DNA of 64,000 nt from Persicaria tinctoria. Taxonomy: Eukaryota; Streptophyta; Magnoliopsida; Caryophyllales; Polygonaceae. The stretch is from contig JBANSL010000003.1 in assembly GCA_037127255.1 (NCBI GenBank), forward strand, positions 48,088,814 to 48,152,813. The letters run 5' to 3'. Positions 15,095 to 28,529 of the stretch are shown here, in pieces. Made by a program: the position numbers and the translations under genes. The notes under the pieces are model-generated. The model was not told the origin of the DNA and searched no databases. It saw only the letters and a program-made list of their open reading frames with translations. Every line of letters begins with the position of its first letter. Positions within the stretch are counted from its first letter, which is position 1.

Positions 15095-17311
15095 TGTAAC
15101 GGCCCGGGATTATGATTCCCGAGTTACGTTTCGAGGGATAAAACCCCTCGTTAGGATCTTGCGCCCCGAGTACAGCTTGAAGGTTTGAAACCAAAGATTT
15201 GTAGTTTAAAGTGGGATTTCGCACCCAAATCCGAAAGGTCCGTTGGAGACCCCGGGGTAAACCCCTGTACCTATCCTAAGTCAACAACGCGGAAAATCAT
15301 TTATCATGCAGAGGGCATAAGTTCCGAAAATGATACAACCAGTGCCACGGCAGAGCCGGGTCAAAACAGAGTATAAGTAGGGAGAAATCCCAAAAGCATG
15401 AATCTGGTGAAGTCAGGTTTCAAACACTCACTCTCCGCCATGTGAATAGACCCCGTCATAACAGCACAAAATCAAGCAGTGTATCGGGTACCTGAAACTA
15501 TACCACCATGTCAGGCCAAGAGTCCGCCCGCGGGTCCTCTGACCGCGCTGCTGACATATAATACGCCTATACCTAGAATAAAGATGCCTTCATGCAGTAC
15601 TGGAATATTAACCACACTATCATGTTCCTAACTCATATGTGCGGAATATTAAGTAAGGCCTTAACAAAGAATACCAAGTGGTATATCCCTCTTCTACCAC
15701 CACCCCTATTCCAGACAAGGTGGAGACTGGCCAGTTCGATGCTATAATCATATCAAATCTCATCATCATATCATATCTCATCATCGTATCATATCTCATG
15801 CCCATCTCGTATCTCGTGATATATATAAATGACTCGAGGAGGACAACACCCGATGAAGTTGGGCTGCCCTATGACCCTAGCAAGGACTCTAGGACTCACA
15901 GATAACGGCCGTTCTGTATTCAAACGCATACAGAATAAGAATGCTCATTCGTAAGTGCAATTCCTAAGCATGATACTACATGGCATGCTCTTATGCATAT
16001 GAAACACCTACATACTATATGACACATCAGGCAGGAGGTACTGGTTACTGAGTAAGCCCCGGAGGTACTTACCTGGCTAGAAGATCAGCAAAAGAAGAAT
16101 CCAACACACAATAGTCACGATCACAAAATATCACCTAATTACATAACGAGAATATATTAATTATACTTCTATAGCTTTTCTGAACACATATATTACTTAC
16201 TCAAATTAGCAGGTAGATAAGCAAGCTCGCATCAATCATACTTTCAATTCATCGCGATCAACCATATCTTATCTCATATCGTTCATCATAACTTGTCAAC
16301 TCATCATTTAAAAATAACCTCCATATACATATCATACTTATCCAATTTCACATATTATTATTTCATACTCATACTTTCTATATATCATCATCATCATCAT
16401 CATAAATATTGAATATTTAATCTCTTTGCCGAGGAAGTTCGCGACTTCGGAGCTCTCGATCAGAAGTCTGAGCGTCGTCGGAGGCTTGCGATGGCTCGTC
16501 GAACCTGTGTTGGATGTCGGTGAGTGTGATGGTAGGGCTCGAGAGTGGTTTGGATCGAAAACGAAGGAGAACGGCTTACCGGAAGGTTGTTTCGCACTCG
16601 AAGAGGGGAATTGGGAGAATGGGGCTGCGGTGGCTCTCGTGGTGGCTCCACTGCCGCTGGTGGCTCCGAGGGATGTTGCAGCTGCTGCTGGGGTTCCGAG
16701 GAGGATGGAGGGAGGAGCAAGGGGTGGCGTTGGTGCCGATGGTGATCGATGGAGGGCAACGGTGGTGGTGACGAATGAAGAACAACGTACGGTGATGAAA
16801 ACGGAAGGGAGCAGCAGAAGAGTGGGGAGGAGCTGAAGAACTTGAAGAAGGGAGAGATGTTAAGTGATGGGGGAGATGGCGTACAGAAGAAGAGGACCGG
16901 AGGGATGGGTTTACAGATGCAACAGGGGTAGGGGTGCAGTAGGGGCTAGGCGGGAGGGTGGTTGGGGATGTGAAAGGATCTGATGGGGAGGTGATGGGTA
17001 TTAACTATGGGTAATAATTAAAATTAAATATCCAGAAATAAATCCTGAATACGCGAATTTCGGATCCCGCAATTAACTCTCAAATGTTAGTTTCCCCGAA
17101 TCCCGCTTACTCGATCAATTAGATTTTTAAAACTTAAAGGATATCGTCATCCGATAATTATTTTGAATTTCCGAGGAAAAAGGACGGAAATTGTTCGTTA
17201 GATTTATATTCCGGTCGGAAACCGCTAAACGAGCTTTTAATTTTCTGTTTAAGTTCATTTTTAATTTTCTTTTTCCGAAAAATTAGGATTTTGAAAATCC
17301 GAGCCTTTACA
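15095..17311 (-). repeat. 3' LTR of element B (internally deleted)
   Basis: It runs from TGTAACGGCCCGGG to GAGCCTTTACA. Relative to the 5' LTR it lacks about 800 bases between TAATCTCTT (about 16426) and GCCGAGGAAG, corresponding to about 23555-24355 in the other copy. Otherwise the two are nearly identical. Confidence 0.92.
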
Positions 17312-17345
17312 TCATCCACCTCTAAAAATAAGTCTCGTCCCCGAG
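17312..17345 (-). promoter_or_regulatory. Polypurine tract of element B
   Basis: On the minus strand CTCGGGGACGAGAC is followed by TTTTTAGAGGTGGATGA, immediately before the LTR start TGTAAAGGC. The same sequence is found beside the LTR of element C (62167-62200). Confidence 0.8.
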
Positions 17346-20300
17346 ACAAAAATCATCTTAAAATAGGGGATGAAGTTTGAAATTGGTGAGTCCAAGGATC
17401 ATGCCGTTGATCCCGTAAGCATCTCATAAGCGCCCCTATAAGATTCTCACAGTACCGTTGCCGTGATCATAATATCCCCAACAGACCGTAGCAAGAATGT
17501 AATATGGGTCCCTACCACATCCTTACTCCGACTCCTCGGTCATATCATAACTCAAAACATCACAACGTGCTCTTTAAAACATCGTTCAACACTTCAAGTT
17601 CGGCATTAGTCAAAAGCATTCCTAACCTCTCCATTCATCCTATCATCCACCTCTAAAGGCTAATCATATATTCCCTTCCTAGGTTTCAAGTCATAATTAA
17701 GGTCCACCAGTTCAATTCCTATCATTTCCATCATCAATCATAATGTATATATATCGAACAACAATAGCATTTCACGTCTAATAGGATAACATAATCACCT
17801 CAAGAATAGACACATACCATAGCATATCTAGCATCGTATCATATATGGTAGAATTTATCACATCATTTCACGGAGGTTACACACTACATCAATTTGATAA
17901 GCATGTTATATCAATCAGCTAAGCACATCATACTCATGCTACTGCCAAGCGTCATCGCATTAGAGGCCAACAAGTACTTCCGTAAATTAGCATCCCATCG
18001 AGTTTAGTGAATAACTATGTTAGTACTAACAGTTCACTATTGTCAACTACCATACATCATAGAATCAACATCGTCTATAACATAAAATTCGCACCACATT
18101 CGCACCCCCCAAGTGAAGCATACACTAGATCACTACTTCAGGAGAATCTACCTACACTACCAATCATGACGAGACACGACCATTACTCACAATACCTTGC
18201 ACTACGATCAACTTCGTTGCGGTCTACCAACTCAATCCACTACAAGTTCTAGGCACCATTGTATCCTGCTCACATACAACCTTTCTAGCCTCAGAACTAT
18301 TCGTAACCAAAGCCGAATACCCAAACCAACTACTAGGTATCCCAACTCCTATGCCATCAAACAATCTAAGAGCCAATCCACTTCGACATCCCGATCTCAA
18401 GTCCTACCTTCCACTCGACTATTTAAAACTATCTCTCGGAGTTCCCAAATCACAAAATTCCCTCGTTTCGACAAGCTGAACAACTCGATCTACTACCAAG
18501 ACTCCGCCTGACCATCATCTCCTAAAGAGACATCTCGAATCACCTTGCCAACCTGATCATATTTCCCATTCCGCTAACTACTCTCACTAACCATCCACCT
18601 CTAAGGACCCAACTCATGCTGACCATCTCACACCTGACACTCCCGATCAATCCTAACGCAGAACCCAACTAGTGGTACTCCCAACCACGAATCACCATGA
18701 CCCTCAAGCCGACCCATTCTAGACCCTCTTCCAAGCATACTCTACCTGGACTAGTTCCCTCAACTCCGCATGTTTTCCCAAATTGCCCCAGTTCACGCTT
18801 CCTTAAACTTTGAAATCTCTACCACTTAAACCCTTATATACCGATTAATATTTTCACCGAATTCCTATGACATCCTCGTCCGAATCTCCTAAGCACTGCA
18901 ACTTCACCAACCAAAAAAAAAAATCTCTTCTCCTCTAGCGTCCTCAATACCTTCTGCTTTGCCTAGTTCCCAAATCCCTGCTCATAATCTCTCTATCTCA
19001 ACCTTAAGCCCACAGTCTTACTAGGAATCTCAACTACATCCTTGCCTAGCTACCAAGCTTTCCTCGAAGATTCATCTCACATCCTCAATTACCCCAATAG
19101 CCACAATGACCTCCACTCAAAAATCCCGATTCATTCCCTATCTCAAAATCCCCCCAACAACGCATCTAGAGATCCTTCACTCATAAATTCCCCAATCATT
19201 ACCAATCCTATTTGAACGACCCCCAAATACCCATCACACGAACAACCCTGATATGAACAACTTAATATCCCCGATCGATAATTTCCCAAGCGACCTCATA
19301 CTACTCTTCCTAGGCAATTCCTCAACCTCATCCCGTACTGAAATCGCTCCCACTCACAGCACACAACACCTAGTCCCAAATTCTACGATTCCTCAGACGT
19401 TCCTTAATCGATCACCCTCGACATCGTCCACGGTCCGCTCATAGACTATCTAGACACCTTCCTTGGTACACCAATCCGTCTCAGAACACCTCCCCTCAAG
19501 AATCCCCCAATCAACTCCTAGCTCTCCCATCCACCTCTAGAACTACGCCAACTGCCTATACTCACACCTACTCTTAAGGTCACCCTCATGCAACTAGTCT
19601 AGACCTCAACCGCTACCCTCTTATCCTAAACGCTCACACCGCGCACCCACTTCTTACCGACACTCCTAGCTAGGACATCTCCCTTAAAATCCTAACATAC
19701 TAGCCCCACTCCCCACCTAAGACCTACCTGGAAGCTGATCTATACTCACGAACCACTATCTTCGACACATCCCAACTCACTCGGCTCTACTCAAGCTAAC
19801 GCATCATTCCTGCACCCCATCTTACACAAACAATAACCCAATCCGAATACCTCAATCCACCCGCCACTTTTTGACCCATCTCACCGAAGAATCTCACGAC
19901 TCAAGCTCAAGAAGAAAGCACTACCAAACATATAACCCATAACTTACTCACCAGCAAGTCAGTATACCAAGCACCAAGACACATCATCATAGAAACAAGT
20001 TAGTCATGTAATCATTGCTACCAGTTCAGCACATGCGTCATCACACATATAATTATGTCAGATCTAGGCCTATCACACAACATCAATTCCGACTAGTATA
20101 GAAGAATCCACGATTTGAATTAAGAATGCTCTTCCTCGTGTCAGCTGGGAGAAACCTGTTCACGACTGTCATCTTTGAAGCATATTCGTCCTTTTTTTTT
20201 TTGCCATCGATGACGTTGTTCCTGGGGCCTAGGGGTCATGGACCCATCACACTTCCGTTGCGCCACTCCGTTGCCACGTGGCCGTCGGTCCTTCCTTGCA

Positions 20301-22207
20301 TGTCGGCGCTCATCGAAGGATCGTAAGGGTTAGAAGTTACGAAGATAGGGGAGAGACAAGGGCGGACAACACAACTTCCTTAAGAGTTCAAACAAGGACC
20401 AGGACTAGGGACGGCGAGACCAAGGAGAAGATCCCAACCCGAGAGTTACAACGATGCCCTTACAATTATGGCACGCAAACACATAAAAATCACGAGATAT
20501 CCTCACATCATTACACACTAACATGCACCTATCTCAAGGAGTAGCGATCTATGCATTCATAACATGTTCATCTCATCCACTTTACACGTTCAGAGAAGAA
20601 GCTAGCAACCTATCATTTCATTCATTAATCATGCTTGACATACTAAGAACATACATGCACGAACGGATATGGGACATGCGTGGCATAAGTTGCATTAGTT
20701 TTAACAACATCAAAGGACATTATATACATGACTTATCACTCAGTTAGATACATATAAGGAAGTCGTAATATCATGGGGCCAAGGCAAGCACGCTAGGATG
20801 TACCTATCACATCATATACATCCATATTCACATAATATGACAAGGACGACACATGATCATACGAGGGCCTATAATTGGGAGACATAGGTTCTACATGATA
20901 CTAGAAATGTTCATTAAACATATACTCAATCAACAGGGTCTAATTAGATTAATTCAGCATGCTAGGACATCCATCTCATATATTAAACATACATGATACA
21001 ACGAGGGTTGACCACACTATCATGGGCCTAATTCATGGGAAGACAATAATCATGGAAGTTCCATACATATAACACATACATCGCCTCATAAGAGCAACCG
21101 TGCAAGATATCAGGCAAGTCATGCTGAAACACATCAATATACTATGTCATGCAACCACAAGAATGACTACTACTATAACCGACAGAATTCTCCAAGGCCA
21201 TTCACCGACTCATCACCCCGTTTCCCCGTGAGGCGCTAGTATGACTCGCTGGGTTAGGACATTCACGATGTTTCTGAGAGGTGAGGGTAGAACTTGTGTT
21301 TAGACTCTTGTGGCAAGAAGACATGGTTGGCCATTAAGAGGATCGAAAGGGATGACTCCATAAGACAACTCACTTCTATCTCAAAACGATTTAAATCCTC
21401 AGGTAACCCTCACATTATACATAATCCCCGAAAGTAGTTAGTTGACCGACCCAAATTTCCCATAGAGAATGTTGACATTAGGTATGAGACTCGATGAACA
21501 TCTATGGTTGGATTACAAATAGGACTCAAGTAAAGAGGAACGGACACTCTCGACCCTTACTAACACATCCAAGTGCTTTGGTGGGATGGACGACGGAATC
21601 AGGATTATCAAGGGGGTTGTACTATGGGAGAACTATTCCGACAAGACAAAAAAAATTTGATTACATAAGAACAAGGTTTCCTCCCGCTATCCCGTTTGCA
21701 CATACAGTCATTTACATGCTCAAGTTAAGGCATTCTGATTAGTTCGTTATCCTAAGCACAATAGCACTCAACACGGAAGCAATCAACAAGTATTAATATG
21801 ATCCTCTTCGAGGAGGATAGCCCTCGGGCCCAATTGCATATATGTATATATAAAGTAAGCATAGAGACCATCTATGCCGTCCTTCGAGGGACAGCTGACC
21901 GGAGGGGCAAGAACCTCACGGCCTCCTAACTCGACACTCCAACCTTCGTGGTGTTCCTTTGAGTCTTCTAGGCCCATCTGTAAATAAAAGCTAGTGGTTT
22001 GCCTACCGTTTTCCGAGTTCTACATCCATAAGAGATGTCTATTGCTTAGTCTCTACCCACGAGATTGTTTCCCCTTTATTCATTTTAGGTTTAAGTCCAA
22101 TTAAATTCATTTTGCCCTTTTTGAAAATATTTTTCAAAACCCTTTGAAAACATTGGGTGCTTTTCAAAACCATCTTCAATCTATTGTACTCGGATTCCAA
22201 AACCTCA
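17346..22207 (-). other. Non-coding interior and leader of element B
   Basis: About 4.9 kb. The part from 17346 to about 19900 is strongly skewed, C-rich and G-poor on the plus strand, with scattered short frames rich in Ser, Thr and Pro that show no known motif. It is homologous to the interior of element C (62167-64000), with differences including a deletion here near 18506. From about 21790 onward it is the leader shared with A2. The region 20100-21780 shows nothing recognisable. Confidence 0.7.
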
Positions 22208-22219
22208 GCTCTGATACCA
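22208..22219 (-). promoter_or_regulatory. Primer binding site of element B (initiator Met tRNA)
   Basis: The minus strand reads TGGTATCAGAGC, the exact complement of the 3' end of plant initiator Met tRNA, four bases inside the LTR. Confidence 0.93.
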
Positions 22220-22223
22220 CCTT

Positions 22224-25200
22224 TGTAACGGCCCGGGATTATGATTCCCGAGTTACGTTTCGAGGGATAAAACCCCTCGTTAGGATCTTGCGCCCCGAGT
22301 ACAGGTTGAAGGTTAGAAACCGAAGATTTGTAGTTTAAAGTGGGATTTCGCACCCAAATCCGAAAGGTCCGTTGGAGACCCCGGGGTAAACCCCTGTACC
22401 TATCCTAAGTCAACAACGCGGAAAATCATTTATCATGCAGAGGGCATAAGTTCCGAAAATGATACAACCAGTGCCACGGCAGAGCCGGGTCAAAACAGAG
22501 TATAAGTAGGGAGAAATCCCAAAAGCATGAATCTGGTGAAGTCAGGTTTCAAACACTCACTCTCCGCCATGTGAATAGACCCCGTCATAACAGCACAAAA
22601 TCAAGCAGTGTATCGGGTACCTGAAACTATACCACCAAGTCAGGCCAAGAGTCCGTCCGCGGGTCCTCTGATCGCGCTGAGGACATATAATACGCCTATA
22701 CCTAGAATAAAGATGCCTTCATGCAGTCCTGGAATATTAACCACACTATCATGTTCCTAACTCATATGTGCGGAATATTAAGTAAGGCCTTAACAAAGAA
22801 TACCAAGTGGTCTATCCCTCTTCTACCACCACCCCTCTTCAAGACAAGGTGGAGACTGGCCAGTTCGATGCTATAATCATATCAAATCTCATCATCATAT
22901 CATATCTCATCATCGTATCATATCTCATGCCCATCTCGTATCTCGTGATATATATAAATGACTCGAGGAGGACAACACCCGATGAAGTTGGGCTGCCCTA
23001 TGACCCTAGCAAGGACTCTAGGACTCACAGATAACGGCCGTTCTGTATTCAAACGCATACAGAATAAGAATGCTCATTCGTAAGTGCAATTCCTAAGCAT
23101 GATACTACATGGCATGCTCTTATGCATATGAAACACCTACATACTATATGACACATCAGGCAGGAGGTACTGGTTACTGAGTAAGCCCCGGAGGTACTTA
23201 CCTGGCTAGAAGATCAGCAAAAGAAGAATCCAACACACAATAGTCATGATCACAAAATATCACCTAATTACATAACGAGAATATATTAATTATACTTCTA
23301 TAGCTTTTCTGAACACATATATTACTTACTCAAATTAGCAGGTAGATAAGCAAGCTCGCATCAATCATACTTTCAATTCATCGCGATCAACCATATCTTA
23401 TCTCATATCGTTCATCATAACTTGTCAACTCATCATTTAAAAATAACCTCCATATACATATCATACTTATCCAATTTCACATATTATTATTTCATACTCA
23501 TACTTTCTATATATCATCATCATCATCATCATAAATATTGAACATTTAATCTCTTCTAAAAATCACCACAATACCATGCTATTAGTCACACATATCATAC
23601 CGTTAATCGACCGATCATATTATCATGCTGGTTAGTCATCGAATAAGTCTTACTCTTAGATTAGTTTCAAAACCATTTCAAATCCGAATTAAAAAGTTAA
23701 GTATTCCGACCCTTGAAAATACTCGCCAAATTCCCTTTTAAATTTATTTATTAGATTACTTTCCGACCTTGAAATTCTTTTCCAAATTCTTTATAAATTT
23801 GTAAGTCCCAATAATATATTTTAAATCTCAAATAGTATTACATGATATTTTAAATGCCATTTATTTAACACTGTTATAAATTATCTCCAAATCCCCTAAA
23901 ATCCCGACCATTTTTATTTAATAAATCAACTCTCATAATTTTCCCAAAATATAATAATTTATCTTTTAAATACTCAATTACTATTATAAAATATTTTAAT
24001 TACCATTAATTAGTTAAATAATAAACGGATAACCCGAACCGAACCGAACCGTACCCGTAATTATAAACTCCCAACCGGTTCAATTTTAACACATATATAT
24101 AAGTTAGTAGAATGGGGGGACCACAAGAGCCACGCTGGTCATCTTCCTCCAAATCAAAATGGAACTCCCGCCGGCCATGGCTCACCTACGGCTCGACGTC
24201 GCTCGCCGCCAATCGAGCTCGTCGGAGCTCCGCCTGAGTTCACACGCGCCACCCGACACCCCCACCCAGCTCACGCACACTCGACACTCGCCCATAGCCC
24301 GACCCAAGTCATAAACGAAACGAAACAGATCGAGGAAGGGAAAGGCGGGACTCACCGAGGAAGTTTGCGACTTCGGAGCTCTCGATCAGAAGTCTGAGCG
24401 TCGTCGGAGGCTTGCGATGGCTCGTCGAACCTGTGTCGGATGTCGGTGAGTGTGATGGTAGGGCTCGAGAGTGGTTTGGATCAGAAACGAAGGAGAACGG
24501 CTTACCGGAAGGTTGTTTCGCACTCGAACAGGGGAATTGAGAGAATGGGGCTGCGGTGGCTCTCGTGGTGGCTCCACTGCCGCTGGTGGCTCCAAGGATG
24601 TTGCAGCTGCTGCTGGGGTTCCGAGGAGGAAGGAGGGAGGAGCAAGGGGTGGCGTTGGTGCCGATGGTGATCGATGGAGGGCGACGGTGGTGGTGATGAA
24701 TGAAGAACAACGTACGGTGATGAAAACGGAAGGGAGCAGCAGAAGAGTGGGGAGGAGCTGAAGAACTTGAAGAAGGGAGAGATGTGAAGTGATGGGGGAG
24801 ATGGCGTTAGGAAGAAGAGGACCGGAGGGATGGGTTTACAGATGCAACAGGGGTAGGGGTGCAGTAGGGGCTAGGCGGGAGGGTGGTTGGGGATGTGAAA
24901 GGATCTGATGGGGAGGTGATGGGTATTAACTATGGGTAACAATTAAAATTAAATATCCAGAAATAAATCCTGAATACGCGAATTTCGGATCCCGCAATTA
25001 ACTCTCAAATGTTAGTTTCCCCGAATCCCGCTTACTCGATCAATTAGATTTTTAAAACTTAAAGGATATTGTCATCCGATAATTATTTTGAATTTCCGAG
25101 GAAAAATGACGGAAATTGTTCGTTAGATTTATATTCCGGTCGGAAACCACTAAACGAGCTTTTAATTTTCTGTTTAAGTTCATTTTTAATTTTCTTTTTC

Positions 25201-25236
25201 CGAAAAATTAGGATTTTGAAAATCCGAGCCTTTACA
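22224..25236 (-). repeat. 5' LTR of element B (3013 bp, complete)
   Basis: TG/CA ends (TGTAACGG...CCTTTACA). It contains a GC-rich block (about 24120-24800) whose frames on both strands recur in other LTR copies with changes; no protein family is recognised in them. Confidence 0.92.
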
Positions 25237-26130
25237 AGAGAGACCGGTGAGGATATGACAGAGAGAGATGGAAGAGTCATCTCTCCTCTGCAACTTTATT
25301 GTTGCTGTTTCACTTCAAAAAAGAAGCAATTGGGCGGGGATTTATTTGCAGGTTGACGTGTAAGCTGTTAGTTTTAACTGGACACCCAAAGCAAAACGAT
25401 ATGACACATATTGGAATTGACTGGACAAGATTTATCAGAGAAACAGATTCTCCATCGACTTTGGAAAGAAAATGGGCAAGTTTGCTTTCGATAAACGTTA
25501 TGCGAGAGGTGTCTCCCTCAAATCTGAAGCAAATTTACCCATTTTCCATCTGAAATCGATGGTGAATCTGTTTCTCAATTAACTCATGTCCAGTCGATTC
25601 CAATATGTTTCATGTTGTTTTGCTTTGGGTGTCTAGTTAAAACTAACTTCTTACATGTTAACTTGCAAATAAACCCCCACGCAATTGCATCTTCTTCGAA
25701 GTGAAATAGCAACAGTAAAGTTGCAGAGGAGAGAGGACTCTTCCATCTCTCTGCCCTATCCTCACTTATTTCTCTCTCTCTCTCTCCTCTGCAACTTTAC
25801 TTTACTTTTTCACACACACACTCTCTCCTTTGCAGGCTTTCTCTCTCCACTCCAGACTTTCTTTTACTTTTCTCTCTCTCTGTCCTATCCTCACTAATCT
25901 CTCTCTCTCCTCTACAACTTTCCTTTTCTTTTTCACTCATCTCTCTCTCTCTCTCTCTCTGATATTTTTTTATCGAAAGCAAACTTACCCATTTTTTATC
26001 CGAAGTCGATGGTGAATCTGTTTCTCCGATAACTATTGTCCAGTCGGTTCCAATAGGTGGCATGTCATTTTTCTTTTGGTGTCCAGTTAACACTAACTGT
26101 TTACACGTCAAACTGCAAATAAACCCCAGC
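25237..26130. repeat. Foldback (inverted repeat) sequence split by element B
   Basis: The left arm at about 25247-25500 is the imperfect reverse complement of about 25510-25765, with a loop of a few tens of bases. Shared words include CTCTCCTCTGCAACTTTA, TTTTAACTGGACACCCAAAG and GAAACAGATTC. A third related block, in the orientation of the second arm, lies at about 25780-26130. CT/GA-rich wording matching the far left flank of element B (14856-15094) shows that B inserted into this structure. No coding sequence is seen. It may be a foldback or TIR-MULE-type MITE. Confidence 0.72.
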
Positions 26131-26702
26131 TCGATCAGTTGCTTCTCCTTCGATGGTTTATCTCTGAAACTTAAGATTTAATTCAAATTATATTAATGGT
26201 TCAATGGTTTTTCTCTGAAACTTATGATTTAATTCAAATTATATTAATGTCATGTTGCTTTTCTTTCTCTCTCCGATTATGCAGCATAAATGGCTTGCAC
26301 AATGGGGTGAAAATGTCAGTCGCGCATCGACAATACGAAATTCCGTTGATCAAACCTACGCAAACCATACCTCGCCTGACTACTACAAACATGACAGGTT
26401 AAGTTATAAACATGACATCTGACTACTACAAACATGACAGAAATCAAAGTGTCGGCAAATCCATTAAATGTTCAAAGGTGTCGCAAGATTAAACATATCC
26501 AAGTCGCCCTACTCCTGGTATTTCGTATTCCACATAGCCGTTCCCCAATTTTCCCAATTCCCCCAAAATCCCCAATTCCTCCAATTTCCCCATCTAACTA
26601 AAACCAATATACCCATTTTCGGGGTGTGTAGTATGTTTGATGTCCGCCTCTTCTTCTCCTCTGTAGATTTTCTCTTGTTCTTCTTCGAACTCCTTCCTCT
26701 TC
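26131..26702. other. Spacer with a short tandem duplication
   Basis: A block of about 53 bases containing GATGGTT...CTCTGAAACTTA...ATATTAATG is present twice at about 26150-26249. The rest has no recognisable gene. It is the left flank of element D. Confidence 0.5.
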
Positions 26703-27415
26703 TGATGAGACCCGAGGACCGGATCGACCAAGGCTCGAGCTTTCGAACACTCTTTTTGTGGGACTAATTTTTGTGGTTTATGAAAACTGAAAAGAAGGGA
26801 TATGTGAAGCAAGATTCGCAGGCCTCTCACCCTTGAATCCCCTACACTCGATCTCAATCCTCTCGGAATCACACTCCGAGGATCTCGACCCTTTGACACC
26901 TTCGCCTCTCACTAGGGTGTCACCCTCGGCCTCTCACCAAAGGGTTCGCTCTTAGCCTCTCACCAAGAACTCGATCCTTAACTCGGAATCATATGAAGCT
27001 ATTAATGGCTCAAACTTTAACTAAACTCAACTTGACTTTTCTTTAAAATGAAGGTTTTACAAGCAATATATAGGATGAAAATAGAAGCCCCAATCATCTC
27101 TAAGCGATGTGGGATTATTTTGATAGAAATAAAAGCATGAAAAAATGTCTAGATTGGAGCTGCTGAAAAGAACGTCCAATTCTAGCATCTTCAAGGCTGA
27201 TTTAGGAGAAGTGTCCCGCATGGAAGTTGTAGCCACTTAAAATAGATTTCCAACAAATACTCATTGGCTTTAATCGGAATTTTATACAGCCCGAAAGAGC
27301 CAAAATACCACGGTATCGCCATGTTGTTTTCTCAAACGAGGGTTGATGTTCGGCCCCAGCAATATAGCTTTGTAAGATAAAGGTTTGGAGCTCATTGAAG
27401 ACTGGAATCACATCA
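26703..27415 (-). repeat. 3' LTR of element D (713 bp)
   Basis: It begins TGATGAGACCCG and ends GAATCACATCA, followed by a clear polypurine tract. It contains an uninterrupted version of the site where element C inserted in the other LTR (around 26966). Confidence 0.85.
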
Positions 27416-27698
27416 TCCTCCTCCCCTTGAAAAGGATTCGTCCTCGAATCCGAGATGGAAACGAGTGACTTCTTCGAACATGCTTCTTCTTCCTTGAACG
27501 GATCTTGAATCCCCTATTTTTCTTGAATCGTGGCAAGCAAGACGGAATGAATGGGGTCGCATCCGACCACTTAGATGACATGGAATTCAAAAAGATAGGT
27601 ACCTCGGCTGACGTCCGATTCTCCTTCATGGAAAGCGCAACATTAGGAAGTTGGATGATTTCCTCGTCTTTCTTAAGCTCAGGCATGACCTTTGTAGT
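27408..27698 (-). pseudogene. C-terminal part of the element D gag-like frame
   Basis: This is the downstream part of a basic, Lys/Arg-rich small protein. It joins in frame, across the CACTA insertion, to the part at 57556-57957, with the 3-bp target duplication accounting for the junction. The tail (RFKKNRGFKIRSRKKKH) is strongly basic, as in nucleic-acid-binding gag tails. No zinc knuckle is present. Confidence 0.6.
27416..27450 (-). promoter_or_regulatory. Polypurine tract of element D
   Basis: The minus strand reads CGAGGACGAATCC and then TTTTCAAGGGGAGGAGGATGA directly before the LTR. A related tract follows the LTR-like repeat at 58477. Confidence 0.8.
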
Positions 27699-28325
27699 CA
27701 CTAGTACAAAAAAGGTCTTATACAACGGTTATTTACTAACATAGACAACGGTTATTGCACTGTTGTCTATGTCAGTGCGGTTTTAGATAAAACAACGGTT
27801 GAACCTATGACAACGATTCCTATAAACAACGGTTATAACCGTTGTTAAAGATACTCCATAACCGTTGTCTATGAGACTCCAAAATTTTGAACAATCAATA
27901 TTACACAGTTATAACCGTTGTTTATGTGTTATATAACCGTTGTTTATGTGTCATTTAACCGTTGATTGTGTGTCATATAACTGTTGTTTATGTGCAATCT
28001 AATTGTTGTCTAGGTGGACTATAATCGTTGTCTATGTGCTATATAACCGTTGTTTATATCCCATATCCCCGTTGTCTAAATTCTGTTTTAACCGTTGTGT
28101 AAATACAACTGAACCGTTGTCTATATACAATCTCATTGTTGTCTAAATACACCACAACTGTTGTGTATGTACCAAATCACCGTTGTCTAAACTCTACTTC
28201 GCTGTTGTTTAAATACAAATGAACTGCTGTCTATAAACAATCTAACCGTTGTAGATGTATATTTCAACCGTTGTGTAACATATTTTTAAATTTGAACGAA
28301 CTAATGACAACGGTTAAACTAGCCA
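27699..28325. repeat. Left subterminal repeat array of the CACTA element
   Basis: About 25-30 copies of a 12-16-base word, AACCGTTGTCTATGT and variants, in both orientations, spaced roughly 20-25 bases apart. In CACTA elements such arrays are binding sites for the TNPA-like protein. Confidence 0.88.
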
Positions 28326-28529
28326 TTATCTATCACTATTTTTTTTACATATTTACACACAATAGTGCAAGCATCTGTAATTGATCCGCTACAAATTATC
28401 TTTAAAAAATACCACAAGACAATGGCATTAATTACTCCTAGTATGTAATATCAATCACAAAACAACTAACATTTGTCATAGTCGTGGGAAAAAATACCAC
28501 AATACCACAAGACAATGCTTTTTATCTGT
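28326..28529. other. CACTA interior, no gene
   Basis: AT-rich sequence between the subterminal array and the last captured exon. It may be 3' untranslated sequence of the captured gene. Nothing else is seen. Confidence 0.4.

Larger units (their letters stand above)
15095..25236 (-). mobile_element. Element B: LARD-like gypsy retrotransposon without coding region
   Basis: A complete minus-strand element flanked by the 5-bp duplication AGAGA (15090-15094 and 25237-25241). It has a 3' LTR at 15095-17311, polypurine tract, about 4.9 kb of interior, a primer site at 22208-22219 and a 5' LTR at 22224-25236. The LTRs are nearly identical where both are present, so insertion is recent. The interior shows no zinc knuckle, protease, reverse transcriptase or integrase signature in any frame. 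The leader and LTRs match those of A2, which does encode gag. The simplest reading is a large retrotransposon derivative mobilised by A2-like elements. Confidence 0.86.

Noticed and set aside
16426..16836. GC-rich frames on both strands in LTRs of B (also 24309-24761) and C (60859-61888)
   Set aside because: They lie in LTRs, differ in length between copies, and match no family I recognise.
18007..19444. Ser/Thr/Pro-rich plus-strand frames in element B
   Set aside because: They are scattered, short, opposite to the element's strand, and explained by C-rich composition.
20126..20747. Short plus-strand frames in element B
   Set aside because: No domain, no conservation visible, inside a LARD interior.
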